A stretch of 64,000 nt of DNA from Anaerolineales bacterium (GCA_030834895.1 JAUQXA010000014.1:1-64000), one strand, 5' to 3'. Positions 36,227 through 44,390 are shown, numbered from the stretch's first letter. Notes: generated by a model not told the origin, from the letters alone. Numbers and translations are program-made.

Positions 36227-37804
36227 TTACTTTTTCCCCTTCGCCGGGAACCAAAGCCGAACATCGCGGAAGCGGATCAACGTGATAAATGCCAGAATCA
36301 GTCCGCCCAACACAAAAATTACAAAAGTAATAAAAGCAAGAGTGCTCGAAGTTTCAGTGGACGCTTCCCTGGTGAACTCCCAAAGCAGCCAATAGAGCAG
36401 GACACTGAGCAAGAGGCTGACCCCGATAAACCTGCCCACCGTTGCCAGCCATCCGCGGCGCGTGAGCAGGGTCTTCACCATCCAATATATCAGCCCGCCT
36501 GAAAGACAAAGAAACAGGAATATCTCGAAGATCGGCACTTCCATATCCTCCTGGGAGACGTTGTGAATGGTGTCGATCACCGTCGATCCAATCGCGACCA
36601 CCATCGTCGTGATCAAAAAATAGACGATGGAATTAATGATCGGCGGCAGGACCAGTTGTTTCCCCGCGGGTCGGACTCCCAGCGCCGCCAGCAGCCTGGC
36701 CGGTTCGGGCATTAACTGCGCGATGGCATCCAGGTGACGAATGCCATTGCGGAAATCGACCCACTGCACTTTGGAAAGTTTCGGCGACGGCTGCGCGGTC
36801 TGCACCAAAACGGGGAAGACCGCCTGTTTTTCAGGGTCCGCTTCGCTGTCGGTTTTATAGGCGGAGATCAGCACAAAGACCGCCCGGGCGGAATTTATAT
36901 CCGCGGACTGGGGATGTTTGTATTTCGCCAACGTGTTCGCCAGTTCGCCGGCAATCCGCCGGTCTTGGGCCGCGTGATCGATAAAGAAAGACACGGGTTT
37001 TGGGTTCGGGTTGTTGGGACGATATGGATTGGCGAATTTCGACCGGATCGCTTCGGGTTTGCCCCAACGCTGCATCCCCGCGGAACGCAAAAGAAATAAA
37101 AGAAGTCCGGAAGACAAAAAACTGAAAACCATTAAAAGGAAATATTGAAGCCCATCCGAGTCCGCATTCATTTGTCCGGTGATGGCCCTGTTTACGCCTT
37201 CGAAAAAGATCCCGACCGGCATTAACCACAGCGCGGCCTGTACCTGCACATAATTGAAATTGCGTTTGAAAATGCGGAGGGGAAGCGGCACAAGAAGCAG
37301 GGGAATAAGAATCGTCCACCAGGTGTAGAGGGAGAGAATGCCAGCCGCCAGGCTGACGGCGGCGCTCCACCAGACGATGGACGGAACCTTGAAGCCCGTC
37401 TCCGGCGCGCGGTGCTCCTCCTTGACCGGCGCTGGAAGCTGCCGCAGCAATTCGTCGATACCCCCCTGATAACTGCCGCGAAAATCCACCCACTCGAACT
37501 GCTCCAGTTCCTGCGGAAGGTCCACCGCTTCGAAGATAACCAGGATGACGCGCTTATTTTCTTTTAGCACGCGGCGCCATTCCAACTCGACATATTGCGA
37601 AGCCATGGAGGCCTTCGAAACCACCAGTAAAATAACTTCCGATTCTTCCAGTCCCTGTTCGATTTGTCCCGCCCAGGGTGTGCCCGGCACCAGGCTGCGA
37701 TAATCCAGCCAGACTTTGAAACCCTGATTTTCGAGCCTTTGAGTTAAGTCATCCACAAATCCCACTTCGCGCCGCGAATAGCTCATAAAGATATTTGGTT
37801 TCAT
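36227..37804 (-). CDS. Membrane TIR-domain protein with a second, degenerate TIR domain
   Basis: A 525-residue protein. An N-terminal TIR domain (about 3-125) has IFMSYSRREVGFVDDL, KVWLDYRSL and YVELEW, where E73 or E75 would be the NADase glutamate. TM helices follow at about 143-175 and 195-240. Residues 270-365 resemble the first domain again (VSFFIDHAAQD, VFVLISA, and KVQWVDFRNG matching FEWVDFRGS at 105-111) but lack the catalytic Glu motif. Four more TM helices end the protein. Start at 37804 chosen for MKPNIFMSYS. TIR proteins act in NAD-depleting defence; placement beside a restriction system supports that, as inference. Confidence 0.83.
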   Translation of the reverse strand: MKPNIFMSYSRREVGFVDDLTQRLENQGFKVWLDYRSLVPGTPWAGQIEQGLEESEVILLVVSKASMASQYVELEWRRVLKENKRVILVIFEAVDLPQELEQFEWVDFRGSYQGGIDELLRQLPAPVKEEHRAPETGFKVPSIVWWSAAVSLAAGILSLYTWWTILIPLLLVPLPLRIFKRNFNYVQVQAALWLMPVGIFFEGVNRAITGQMNADSDGLQYFLLMVFSFLSSGLLLFLLRSAGMQRWGKPEAIRSKFANPYRPNNPNPKPVSFFIDHAAQDRRIAGELANTLAKYKHPQSADINSARAVFVLISAYKTDSEADPEKQAVFPVLVQTAQPSPKLSKVQWVDFRNGIRHLDAIAQLMPEPARLLAALGVRPAGKQLVLPPIINSIVYFLITTMVVAIGSTVIDTIHNVSQEDMEVPIFEIFLFLCLSGGLIYWMVKTLLTRRGWLATVGRFIGVSLLLSVLLYWLLWEFTREASTETSSTLAFITFVIFVLGGLILAFITLIRFRDVRLWFPAKGKK

Positions 37805-37895
37805 CGAAATCCCTTTCGCCAAAGGCTGATGTAATTCCTGTTATTATACGGCAAACCACCATGTCAAATGTCGCCAATCTCCGCGAATGTCCCAG

Positions 37896-37966
37896 CCAAC
37901 TCATTGCCCCGCCGACTCGTTGAATCGCTGACTCGCTGATTCGTTGACTCACTGAATCGCCGAATC
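37896..37966. repeat. GACTCGCTGA-type tandem repeat
   Basis: About seven degenerate 8-9-base units of the kind GACTCGctg/GAATCGctg run from the TIR gene upstream region to just before the -35 of the regulator at 38039. Together with the promoter this accounts for the 37823-38038 gap. Confidence 0.6.
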
Positions 37967-37972
37967 CCTTGC

Positions 37973-38001
37973 TTGACACATCCCCCCTTATCCTATAGAC
38001 T
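37973..38001 (+). promoter_or_regulatory. Promoter of the Mo/W regulator gene
   Basis: TTGACA (37973-37978) and TAGACT (37996-38001) with a 17-bp spacer. The presumed operator begins five bases after the -10. Confidence 0.55.
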
Positions 38002-38005
38002 CGCC

Positions 38006-38023
38006 ATTAAGTTTTTCGTTATC
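38006..38023 (+). promoter_or_regulatory. Putative operator, site 1 (TAAG-TTTTT-CGTTATC)
   Basis: TAAGTTTTTCGTTATC (38008-38023) agrees at 14 of 16 positions with the perfect inverted repeat at 39914-39931. Position just downstream of the -10 suggests autorepression. Confidence 0.5.
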
Positions 38024-38038
38024 TGAGAAGAAAACCCC

Positions 38039-39019
38039 ATGAAAACCGTCGAGCCTGTCCGCACCTTCGAGCAGATCAAACTACTGGCTGATTCGCGCCG
38101 CATGGAGATTCTGCGCCTGTTGATGGCTTCTCCTGCCACGCTCACGGGACTGGCTCAGGTCTTGAAACAGTCCCCTGCCTGGGTGCGGCATCACATCCTC
38201 GCGCTCGAAGCGGGAGGGCTGATTGAGGTCTGTGAAATCCGCCGCACGGGAAAGGTCACCGAGAAGTTCTATCGCGCCAAAAGCGGCGCTTTCCTCTTGC
38301 AGGAGATTGTTTTGCCGAAAGGGGAAAAACCCGCCATCGTCTTTTCGGGGAGTCACGATTTGGCGCTGGAAGAAATCGCCGAACACCTCAACAAGCACGT
38401 GACCCTGCTCAGCCTGCCTGTCGGCTCCCTCGATGGGCTGGTCAACCTGCGGCAGGGGCTGTGTCAGATTTCAGGCGCGCACATCCTGGATGAGACGGGC
38501 GAGTACAACACGCCCACGGTGCGTCACCTCTTCCCGGACCGAAACGTGGAATTGGTCACGCTTGCCTATCGCACGCAGGGGCTCATCCTCTCGGCGGGCA
38601 ACCCCAAAGGCATCAAGAAAATTGCAGACATTGCGCGGCACGGTGCGCGAATGCGATTCGTCAACCGCAACCCTGGCTCTGGCACGCGACTCTGGCTCGA
38701 TATGGAACTCAAAAAGCAAGGCATCGACACATCACAGATCAACGGCTACGAAGTCGAGGTCAAGACCCACAGCGAAGCCGCCGCGCTGGTCGCCCAAAAC
38801 AAGGCAGATGCAACCATCGGCTTGCAAGCCGCCGCCCACCAGCACGGACTGGACTTCATCCCGCTCTTCGAGGAACGCTACGACCTGATCCTGCCGCGCG
38901 AAAACGAAAAGGCGCTTGCGCCGCTGCTGGATTATTTGCAAACCGCCGCCTTCCGCACCGAACTCAACTCGCTGACGGGTTACAACGCCTCGCACAGCGG
39001 CGAGCAGGTTTTAGTTTAA
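38039..39019 (+). CDS. HTH regulator with periplasmic-binding-protein-like ligand domain (molybdate/tungstate type)
   Basis: A 326-residue cytoplasmic protein. An ArsR-like winged helix (about 8-85; LADSRRMEILRLL, SPAWVRHHILALEAGGLIE) is fused to a PBP-like domain (about 110-320) with RFVNRNPGSGTRLWLDMEL and VAQNKADATIGLQAAA, the wording of PF12727-type domains found with ModE-like regulators and MoeA-type proteins. It probably senses molybdate or tungstate and represses transport genes. It opens the Mo/W island and has a TAAG-T5-CTTA-like site in its own promoter. Confidence 0.82.
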   Translation: MKTVEPVRTFEQIKLLADSRRMEILRLLMASPATLTGLAQVLKQSPAWVRHHILALEAGGLIEVCEIRRTGKVTEKFYRAKSGAFLLQEIVLPKGEKPAIVFSGSHDLALEEIAEHLNKHVTLLSLPVGSLDGLVNLRQGLCQISGAHILDETGEYNTPTVRHLFPDRNVELVTLAYRTQGLILSAGNPKGIKKIADIARHGARMRFVNRNPGSGTRLWLDMELKKQGIDTSQINGYEVEVKTHSEAAALVAQNKADATIGLQAAAHQHGLDFIPLFEERYDLILPRENEKALAPLLDYLQTAAFRTELNSLTGYNASHSGEQVLV

Positions 39020-39041
39020 TTTACTACGTTGCACACTTAAC

Positions 39042-39113
39042 CGTGATTCCCTGAGCGAAGCGAAGGGTCTCCACCTAAATTTTCGAGGTTCTTCGCTATA
39101 CTCAGAACGACAC
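39042..39113. repeat. REP-like 'CCTGAGCGAAGCGAAGGG' element
   Basis: GTGATTCCCTGAGCGAAGCG and CTTCGCTATACTCAGAACGACAC form an imperfect inverted repeat filling the gap before the TiaS-like gene. A related fragment is at 44389-44412. Confidence 0.55.
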
Positions 39114-39153
39114 TACGCAAAATCACTTAATTTGTTTATTGACCGAGGAATGA

Positions 39154-39876
39154 ATGCGCTATCTACTTGGAATTGACGACACCGACAATTTAGAATCACG
39201 CGGCACGGGACATCGCGTCCGCCAGTTGGCGGGTTGGCTTGCCGAAAACAAACTGGCTGAGCCGCTGGGCATCACCCGCCATCAACTGCTGGTCAATCCG
39301 CAAATCCCCTACACTTCACACAACAGTTCGGCCTGTCTCTCCGTCGAAAGCGAAAACGTGGACGACTTGTGGGAAGCCTCACGTGAGTTCCTGCTGCGTG
39401 AAAGCGCACTGGGTTCGGATGCGGGCTTGACCCTTGCCAAATGGGATTCGATCAACGAGAGCGCGGTCTCCTTCGGGAAGCGGGCAAAGATCGTCGTGCT
39501 GACCATGCCCGAGGCGGAGCAAACAGCCGCCGGGTCGGGAATCCGCTGCGAGGGGTTGACCGGTACCCACGGCGGAATCATCGGAGCCTTGTCGGCAATC
39601 GGCTTGCATCGCGCTGGTAACGATGGACGTTTTTTATGGCTGCCCGGCTTGCGCGAATTGCAGGGAAAATATCAGGCGGATGAACTTCGCAAGCTGGGAC
39701 ACGTGGACCGAATCTGCTCACTGAACAACTGGGAGGTTCAATCGAAAGCCATTGTCAACGTCGGCGAGTGGATGCGCCCCATCCTGCGCGGCGGAAAATC
39801 GACCTTGTACGTGGAGAAGAAAAACGATGAGTGGCAGATCATCTCCAAGGAGTACATCAAAAAGCTTTCCGACTGA
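39154..39876 (+). CDS. TiaS-like 'IDDTDN' domain protein
   Basis: A 240-residue protein. The N-terminal LLGIDDTDNLESRGTGHR closely resembles the start of archaeal TiaS (tRNA-Ile2 agmatinylcytidine synthetase; GIDDTDS...GM.TT), and IRCEGLTGTHGGIIGALSAIGLHRAG looks like a second nucleotide- or substrate-binding segment. It lacks TiaS's OB-fold and zinc-ribbon tail, being about half its length. No agmatine-linked gene is near. It lies between the Mo/W regulator and the lipoprotein gene, all in one direction. I infer an ATP-dependent enzyme of unknown substrate. Confidence 0.68.
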   Translation: MRYLLGIDDTDNLESRGTGHRVRQLAGWLAENKLAEPLGITRHQLLVNPQIPYTSHNSSACLSVESENVDDLWEASREFLLRESALGSDAGLTLAKWDSINESAVSFGKRAKIVVLTMPEAEQTAAGSGIRCEGLTGTHGGIIGALSAIGLHRAGNDGRFLWLPGLRELQGKYQADELRKLGHVDRICSLNNWEVQSKAIVNVGEWMRPILRGGKSTLYVEKKNDEWQIISKEYIKKLSD

Positions 39877-39913
39877 GCAACCACATGAGAGGGGATTTCT
39901 TTTTGGCTTTTCG

Positions 39914-39931
39914 GATAAGTTTTTTCTTATC
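39914..39931 (+). promoter_or_regulatory. Putative operator, site 2 (perfect GATAAG-T6-CTTATC)
   Basis: GATAAG (39914-39919) and CTTATC (39926-39931) form a perfect inverted repeat around six T, 51 bp upstream of the lipoprotein ATG. Related sites lie at 38008-38023 and 45400-45415. A GGGCA/TGCCC hairpin follows at 39942-39959. Confidence 0.6.
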
Positions 39932-39981
39932 AGAAAATCACGGGCACGTTCATGCCCGATAAAAACAAGGAGAATGATTGT

Positions 39982-41466
39982 ATGAAACTGTCTGTACGTC
40001 TGATTTTGAGCGGCACATTGCTACTTGCCCTGGCATTGACCTTTGCCGCCTGCTCGGGGGGAACCCAGCCCGAAGCGACTCCCGTCGCTGAAGTAACCGA
40101 AGCCCCAGTCGTCGAGGCGACTGAAGCCCCTGCCGAACCTGCTGTCCCCGTTTTGGAAATCGTCAGCGAGACCGAGAGCAAGTCTCTCACGATGGAAGAA
40201 TTGAAAGCCCTGCCCGTCACCGAAGGCTACGCGGGGATCAAGAGCAGCACGGGCAAGATCACGCCGCCCGTGATGATGAAGGGCGTGGCGTTGAAAGACA
40301 TCGCCGAACTCATCGGCGGCATGGACGAGACCAAAGGTTTCAACGTGGTCGCCGAGGATGGCTACAGCATCACCTATTCGTATGACCAACTTCAAAACGG
40401 CGCATTCATTTCCTACGACACTGCCACAGGCGAGGAACTCAAGAACCCCGTCGAGTTGACCGCCATCATCGCCTACGAAGCGGATGGTAAACCCTTCGAT
40501 GCCAGACAGGATGGAACCCTGCGGCTGGCAATCGTCAGCAAGGAAATGAAGCAGGTGACAGATGGTCACTGGGCTGTGAAGTGGGTCAACAAACTTGAAG
40601 TCAAGAATCTCGGAGCCGATTGGGTCGTGCTCGTGGAAGGCGCGTTGTCCAAGCCCACTGACCGGGCCAGTGTCGAATCCTGCGGCGCTCCACAATGTCA
40701 TGGCACTTCGTGGTTCGACGATAAAAACCAGCAGTGGGCGGGCGTGCCTTTGTATTATTTCGTCGGCTCGGTGGATGACGAAATCTCGCACGAAGGTCCC
40801 GCCTTCAACCGTGACCTGGTCAAGGTTGGTTACACCATCGATGTGATTTCCGCCGACGGCTACACCGTCACCTTCGACGCGGAACGCGTCCAATACAACA
40901 AGAACATCATGGTCGCTTACAAGGTCAACGACAACGCCCTGCCCGTGGAATACTTCCCCCTGCGTTTGGTCGGTGACGATTTGGAGAAGAAGGAAATGGT
41001 CGGCATGATCGAGCAGATTAAGGTTGGGCTTGAACCTTTGCCTGCGACTGCCGAAGCTGCCGCCACTGAAGCTCCTGCTGCAACCGAAGCGCCCGCCGCC
41101 GAACCTGTCACTGGAAGCTTTTTCATCACAGGCTTGGTCGACCAGCAAATGGGCTTCATGGAAGCCGACCTGCGTGCACTCGAAGTGTTGAAGATCAACG
41201 CCGAACATCCCAAGAATGGTCCACAGGATTTTGAAGGCGTCTCGCTGAATGCCCTGCTCGACATGGCTGGTGTGAAGGACGGCGCGAAGACCCTGTTCGT
41301 CACCTCCGCCGACGGTTACACCACCGAGGTGGCTTTGAGCGACGTCCGCGCCTGCGCCGATTGTCTGTTGGGATTCACCAACACCGCCGAACAGTTCAAA
41401 CTGGTCATGCCCAAACTGCCCAGCAATACCTGGGCAAAAGATGTTGTCAGCATTGAAGTGAAGTAA
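39982..41466 (+). CDS. Lipoprotein with three sulfite-oxidase-fold-like domains
   Basis: A 494-residue lipoprotein (lipobox FAAC, Cys 24; Thr/Pro/Glu-rich linker to 45). Three domains follow: about 48-210, 215-355 and 385-494. All share the rhythm SLTMEELKAL...GVALKDIAEL...VVAEDGYSITYS / VSLNALLDMAGVKD...FVTSADGYTTEVALSDV seen in molybdopterin-oxidoreductase (SUOX-type) folds, but no Moco-ligating Cys is evident. Domain 2 has CGAPQCHG; domain 3 has ACADC, also present in the TupA fusion at 45506. A second Ala/Glu/Pro linker separates domains 2 and 3. I infer an extracytoplasmic oxyanion, cofactor or metal binder for the island. Start has AAGGAG upstream. Confidence 0.78.
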   Translation: MKLSVRLILSGTLLLALALTFAACSGGTQPEATPVAEVTEAPVVEATEAPAEPAVPVLEIVSETESKSLTMEELKALPVTEGYAGIKSSTGKITPPVMMKGVALKDIAELIGGMDETKGFNVVAEDGYSITYSYDQLQNGAFISYDTATGEELKNPVELTAIIAYEADGKPFDARQDGTLRLAIVSKEMKQVTDGHWAVKWVNKLEVKNLGADWVVLVEGALSKPTDRASVESCGAPQCHGTSWFDDKNQQWAGVPLYYFVGSVDDEISHEGPAFNRDLVKVGYTIDVISADGYTVTFDAERVQYNKNIMVAYKVNDNALPVEYFPLRLVGDDLEKKEMVGMIEQIKVGLEPLPATAEAAATEAPAATEAPAAEPVTGSFFITGLVDQQMGFMEADLRALEVLKINAEHPKNGPQDFEGVSLNALLDMAGVKDGAKTLFVTSADGYTTEVALSDVRACADCLLGFTNTAEQFKLVMPKLPSNTWAKDVVSIEVK

Positions 41467-41477
41467 ATTTGCTCATG

Positions 41478-41508
41478 GCTCTGTCGGGGGCTTAGCCCCC
41501 GACAGAGC
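41478..41508 (+). repeat. 14-bp hairpin between the lipoprotein and wtpA-like genes
   Basis: GCTCTGTCGGGGGC (41478-41491) and GCCCCCGACAGAGC (41495-41508) are perfectly complementary around a 3-base loop. No T run follows, so it is more likely an RNA-stabilising hairpin or mobile palindrome than a terminator. Confidence 0.75.
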
Positions 41509-41519
41509 AGAAACGCCCC

Positions 41520-42590
41520 ATGCGAAAACCTTTTGCAATCATCCTGCTTTTATCGCTCCTCCTTGGCTCCTGTACCGCACAGCAGCCACCAGTTGAAAAG
41601 ACTCCATTGGTCGTGTTTGCGGCGGGGAGCCTCATCATCCCCTTCGACCATCTCGAAAAAGCCTTTGAGGCGAAATATCCAAATATTGACATACTCGCCG
41701 AGTATCACGGCAGTATTCAGGTGATGCGTCACGCCACAGAGTTGCACGAGCCAATCGACGTGGTCGCAACTGCGGACACGGCGTTAATTCCCATGCTGAT
41801 GTACGCGACCAATGTGCCTGAGACTGGCAAACCCTATGCCAATTGGTACGTCAAGTTCGCGAGCAATCGCCTCTCGCTGGCACATCGCGCGGACAGCAAA
41901 TACGCCGACGAAATCAACGCCGACAACTGGACGGAGGTCATCAGCCGTCCCGATGTGAAGACGGGCATCGCCGACCCGCGCTTCGACGCTTCGGGCTATC
42001 GCGCTTTGATGGCGTTCGCGCTGGCTGAGATCGCGGAGCAGGATTACGGGCTGTTCGACCCGATGTTCAAAGACCAGTTCACCTTCCCCGTGACCATCTT
42101 CCGTGGCGACGAAATGACGACCATCACCGTGCCTGAGATTTTGGAGACCAAGCCCGAGTCGCACGTCGTCCTGCGCGGCGCAAGCATCGAGTTGATCGCG
42201 CGCCTCGAAGCGGGCGACCTGGATTACGCCTTCGAATATGAAAGCGTCATCAAACAGCACGGCTTAAAAATGGTCAGCCTGCCCGCCGAAGTCAATTTGG
42301 GCGAGCAAGCGAAGGAAGAATTCTACAAACAAGTTCAAGTCAACCTGGACTTTCAGCGCTTCGCCACGGTCAAGCCGCAATTTCGCGGCGAACGCATCGG
42401 CTACGGCGTGACCATCCCTGCCAGCGCGGAACATCCCGAAGAAGCGGCGCAGTTCATCGCCTTTTTGCTCAGCGACGAAGGTCGCGCCATCATGGAAGCC
42501 GACCATCATCCAATGTTCGAGAAGTTCATCGCCAACGGCTATGAAAATCAACCGTCTGTTTTGCAGCCGCTCACAGTCCCGATGGAATAA
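41520..42590 (+). CDS. wtpA: Molybdate/tungstate-binding lipoprotein (WtpA/ModA-like)
   Basis: A 356-residue lipoprotein (lipobox LLGSC, Cys 18). LVVFAAGSLIIPFDHLEKAFEAKYP is the start of the WtpA/ModA fold, followed by GSIQVMRHATELHEPIDVVATAD, FASNRLSLAHR and LDYAFEYESVIKQHGL, which fit the WtpA branch that binds both oxyanions with octahedral geometry. It delivers ligand to the permease encoded 143 bp downstream. No dedicated ATPase gene follows; TupC or another ATPase may be shared. Close after a hairpin. Confidence 0.88.
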   Translation: MRKPFAIILLLSLLLGSCTAQQPPVEKTPLVVFAAGSLIIPFDHLEKAFEAKYPNIDILAEYHGSIQVMRHATELHEPIDVVATADTALIPMLMYATNVPETGKPYANWYVKFASNRLSLAHRADSKYADEINADNWTEVISRPDVKTGIADPRFDASGYRALMAFALAEIAEQDYGLFDPMFKDQFTFPVTIFRGDEMTTITVPEILETKPESHVVLRGASIELIARLEAGDLDYAFEYESVIKQHGLKMVSLPAEVNLGEQAKEEFYKQVQVNLDFQRFATVKPQFRGERIGYGVTIPASAEHPEEAAQFIAFLLSDEGRAIMEADHHPMFEKFIANGYENQPSVLQPLTVPME

Positions 42591-42618
42591 GATTGGATAA
42601 AAGCAAATACTTTATTTT

Positions 42619-42717
42619 GGACGCTGATGAACGCTGATTTCGCTGATAAGGAAAAACAAATCCGCGTTTTCACTTGCCCTTGCGGGCGGTGCAATGGTCT
42701 GCGTTTATCTGCGTCTC
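42619..42717. repeat. CGCTGAT / TCTGCGTTTATCTGCGTC repeat element
   Basis: ACGCTGATGAACGCTGATTT and CGCTGAT on the left face GTCTGCGTTTATCTGCGTC on the right, with a G/C-rich centre. It fills the gap between wtpA-like and permease genes and may alter their relative expression. Confidence 0.55.
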
Positions 42718-42733
42718 TTCAGGTGAATAGACA

Positions 42734-43516
42734 TTGAAAAAAAACAACCTGCTCTTCGACCTTGTTTTCTCCGCGCTGGGTGGGTTGCTTCTGTTGTTCA
42801 TCATCCTGCCGCTGGTCAGCATTTTGCTCGGCACCACGCCGCAAAATTTATGGCTCGCGCTGACCGACCCCGAAGTGTTACGCTCCATTAGCCTGACCTT
42901 TGGCGCGGCAGCGGTTGCCACTTCGCTGGCAATCGTCACGGGCGTGCCACTGGCATTTTTGCTGGCGCGGAGAAAATTTCGCGGCAAGCGACTGCTGGAA
43001 GCGCTGGTCAACCTGCCGATTGTGATTCCACATACGGCGGCGGGCGTCGCCCTGCTTCTGGTCTTTGGTCGGCGCGGACTGCTGGGTCAATGGCTGACGC
43101 CAATGGGCATTGCCTTCACCGACAACTTTGCGGGGATCGTGGTCGGCATGTTGTTCGTCAGCCTGCCGTTCCTGGTCAACATGAGCCGCGAAGCCTTTTC
43201 CCTGCTGGACGATGAACTCGAACTCGTGGCGTTGATCGACGGCGCGTCGCCGTGGCAGGCGTTCTGGCATGTGTCGTTTCCGCAGGCGTGGCACGGCGTT
43301 CTGGCTGGCGCATTGATGATGTGGGCGCGCGGCATCAGCGAGTTCGGCGCGGTCGTCATCCTCGCCTACCATCCGAAGATCGTCCCCGTGCTGGTCTTTG
43401 AACGCTTCAACGGATTTGGTCTCGTCGCCGCCCAGCCTGTCGCCGCCTTGCTTGTGCTGGTAGCTTTGATGTCGTTTACCTTTCTCAGGTTGCTGCTGCT
43501 CAAGAGGGAAAGGTAA
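42734..43516 (+). CDS. wtpB: Molybdate/tungstate ABC permease (WtpB/ModB-like)
   Basis: A 260-residue permease with six predicted TM helices. EELVALIDGASPWQAFWHVSFPQAWHG (shortened: DGASPWQAF) is the EAA loop contacting the ATPase, and MMWARGISEFGAVVILAYHP is characteristic of ModB/WtpB. The only plausible start is TTG at 42734. A terminator follows at 43532-43562, so the wtpA-wtpB unit lacks its own ATPase. Confidence 0.87.
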   Translation: MKKNNLLFDLVFSALGGLLLLFIILPLVSILLGTTPQNLWLALTDPEVLRSISLTFGAAAVATSLAIVTGVPLAFLLARRKFRGKRLLEALVNLPIVIPHTAAGVALLLVFGRRGLLGQWLTPMGIAFTDNFAGIVVGMLFVSLPFLVNMSREAFSLLDDELELVALIDGASPWQAFWHVSFPQAWHGVLAGALMMWARGISEFGAVVILAYHPKIVPVLVFERFNGFGLVAAQPVAALLVLVALMSFTFLRLLLLKRER

Positions 43517-43531
43517 TTTGCAAATCGTGGT

Positions 43532-43562
43532 AGGTCACGCTTGAAGCGTGACCTGCTTTTTC
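43532..43562 (+). terminator. Intrinsic terminator after the permease gene
   Basis: AGGTCACGC (43532-43540) pairs with GCGTGACCT (43546-43554), followed by GCTTTTTC. Confidence 0.85.
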
Positions 43563-43565
43563 TGG

Positions 43566-43623
43566 TTGACATCCACATCGCTTTTGCTGTAAAATAATTA
43601 TGAACATATGCCCATAATTATTT
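43566..43623 (+). promoter_or_regulatory. Promoter overlapped by a 32-bp near-perfect palindrome
   Basis: TTGACA (43566-43571) and TAAAAT (43590-43595) are 18 bp apart. From 43592 to 43623 the DNA reads AAATAATTATG-aa-CATATG-cc-CATAATTATTT: 11-bp perfect outer arms and a central CATATG, with only one mismatched dinucleotide pair. It overlaps the -10 and start region, ideal for a dimeric repressor, plausibly the DUF134 protein encoded downstream. Confidence 0.75.
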
Positions 43624-43639
43624 GTAAAAGGAGTTTACC

Positions 43640-43900
43640 ATGACGAAGATATTTGTCCGTGAACGGGGGCAGGTTGGGAAGGGCGAAGGGTTGCCGCGCT
43701 TCGCCGTTGTCGCAGTGGAAGGAAGTGGTCTCAAGTTTTTTCAACAACACCTGCGCAAGTCGGAGATTGACGAGATTGCAAAAAGTGTCAACGCGGAGGT
43801 CGTGATTCTGCCACGCGGCACCGGCGTGGATGCCGGGGAAGGCTCCGGCGGCGGAAAGCGCAAGAAGCGGGTTGTCCGCCCGAAGCGCGCGACCAAGTAA
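43640..43900 (+). CDS. Small basic protein of unknown function, paired with a DUF134 regulator
   Basis: An 86-residue protein. Residues 1-60 look folded (FAVVAVEGSGLKFFQQHLRKSEIDEIAKS), and the tail is Gly-rich then strongly basic (GKRKKRVVRPKRATK). RBS AAAAGGAG is present. The DUF134 gene begins 1 bp after its stop, so they are co-translated under the palindromic operator. It might be a partner or antagonist of that regulator. No family recognised. Confidence 0.72.
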   Translation: MTKIFVRERGQVGKGEGLPRFAVVAVEGSGLKFFQQHLRKSEIDEIAKSVNAEVVILPRGTGVDAGEGSGGGKRKKRVVRPKRATK

Positions 43901-43901
43901 C

Positions 43902-44351
43902 ATGTCGCGCCCGCGCAAACGCCGTCGGGTTTGGCGCGAACCGCTGCCCGTCATCTTCAAACCGGTTGGACTTCCGCTGGAAGGTTTGGAAACGATCACA
44001 TTGCTGTATGAAGAACTGGAGGCAATGCGCCTGATCGACCTCGACGGGCATTACCAGGAGGATGCCGCCGAGCAAATGGGCGTCTCCCGCTCGACCATTC
44101 AGCGCATCGTGACTGAGGCGCGTCGCAAAGTGACTCAGGCACTCGTCATTGGGACAGCCCTGCACATCGAAGGCGGGACCTTCCGCGTGCCAGCTGTCCA
44201 TTGGCAGTGCAATGATTGCGCCCATCTGTGGGAGGTCCAACATGGCAGCGGCGAGGGGACACCAGCCCAATGTCCCTTGTGTGGGAGTTCCTCCATCCGC
44301 TTGCGGCGCAGGCGGGGACACCGGAAGCCCGAAAAAACAACCACCGATTAA
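43902..44351 (+). CDS. DUF134 family DNA-binding protein with zinc ribbon
   Basis: A 149-residue protein. RPRKRRRVWREPLPVIFKPVGLP and the sigma-region-4-like HTH (EEDAAEQMGVSRSTIQRIV, about 48-66) mark the DUF134 (PF02001) family; CNDCAHLWEV and CPLCGSSSI near the end form a zinc ribbon not present in the shortest members. The family often sits with iron-molybdenum-cofactor or metal-carrier genes; here it is inside the Mo/W island. Start at 43902 chosen for MSRPRKRR and for coupling to the previous stop. Likely autoregulated through the palindrome upstream. Confidence 0.85.
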   Translation: MSRPRKRRRVWREPLPVIFKPVGLPLEGLETITLLYEELEAMRLIDLDGHYQEDAAEQMGVSRSTIQRIVTEARRKVTQALVIGTALHIEGGTFRVPAVHWQCNDCAHLWEVQHGSGEGTPAQCPLCGSSSIRLRRRRGHRKPEKTTTD

Positions 44352-44354
44352 ACA

Positions 44355-44390
44355 AACAGGTCGCCTCTTTTAGAGGCGACCTGTTCTTCG
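44355..44390 (+). terminator. Terminator after the DUF134 gene
   Basis: A perfect 13-bp stem (44355-44367 with 44373-44385), loop TTTTA, then TTCTTCG. A REP-like fragment (CCTGAGCGTAGTCGAAGGA) follows at 44391-44409. Confidence 0.75.

Noticed and set aside
39902-39981. Moco-type riboswitch upstream of the lipoprotein gene
   Set aside because: Only a short T-rich inverted repeat and one small hairpin are present; the conserved Moco-aptamer core is not.
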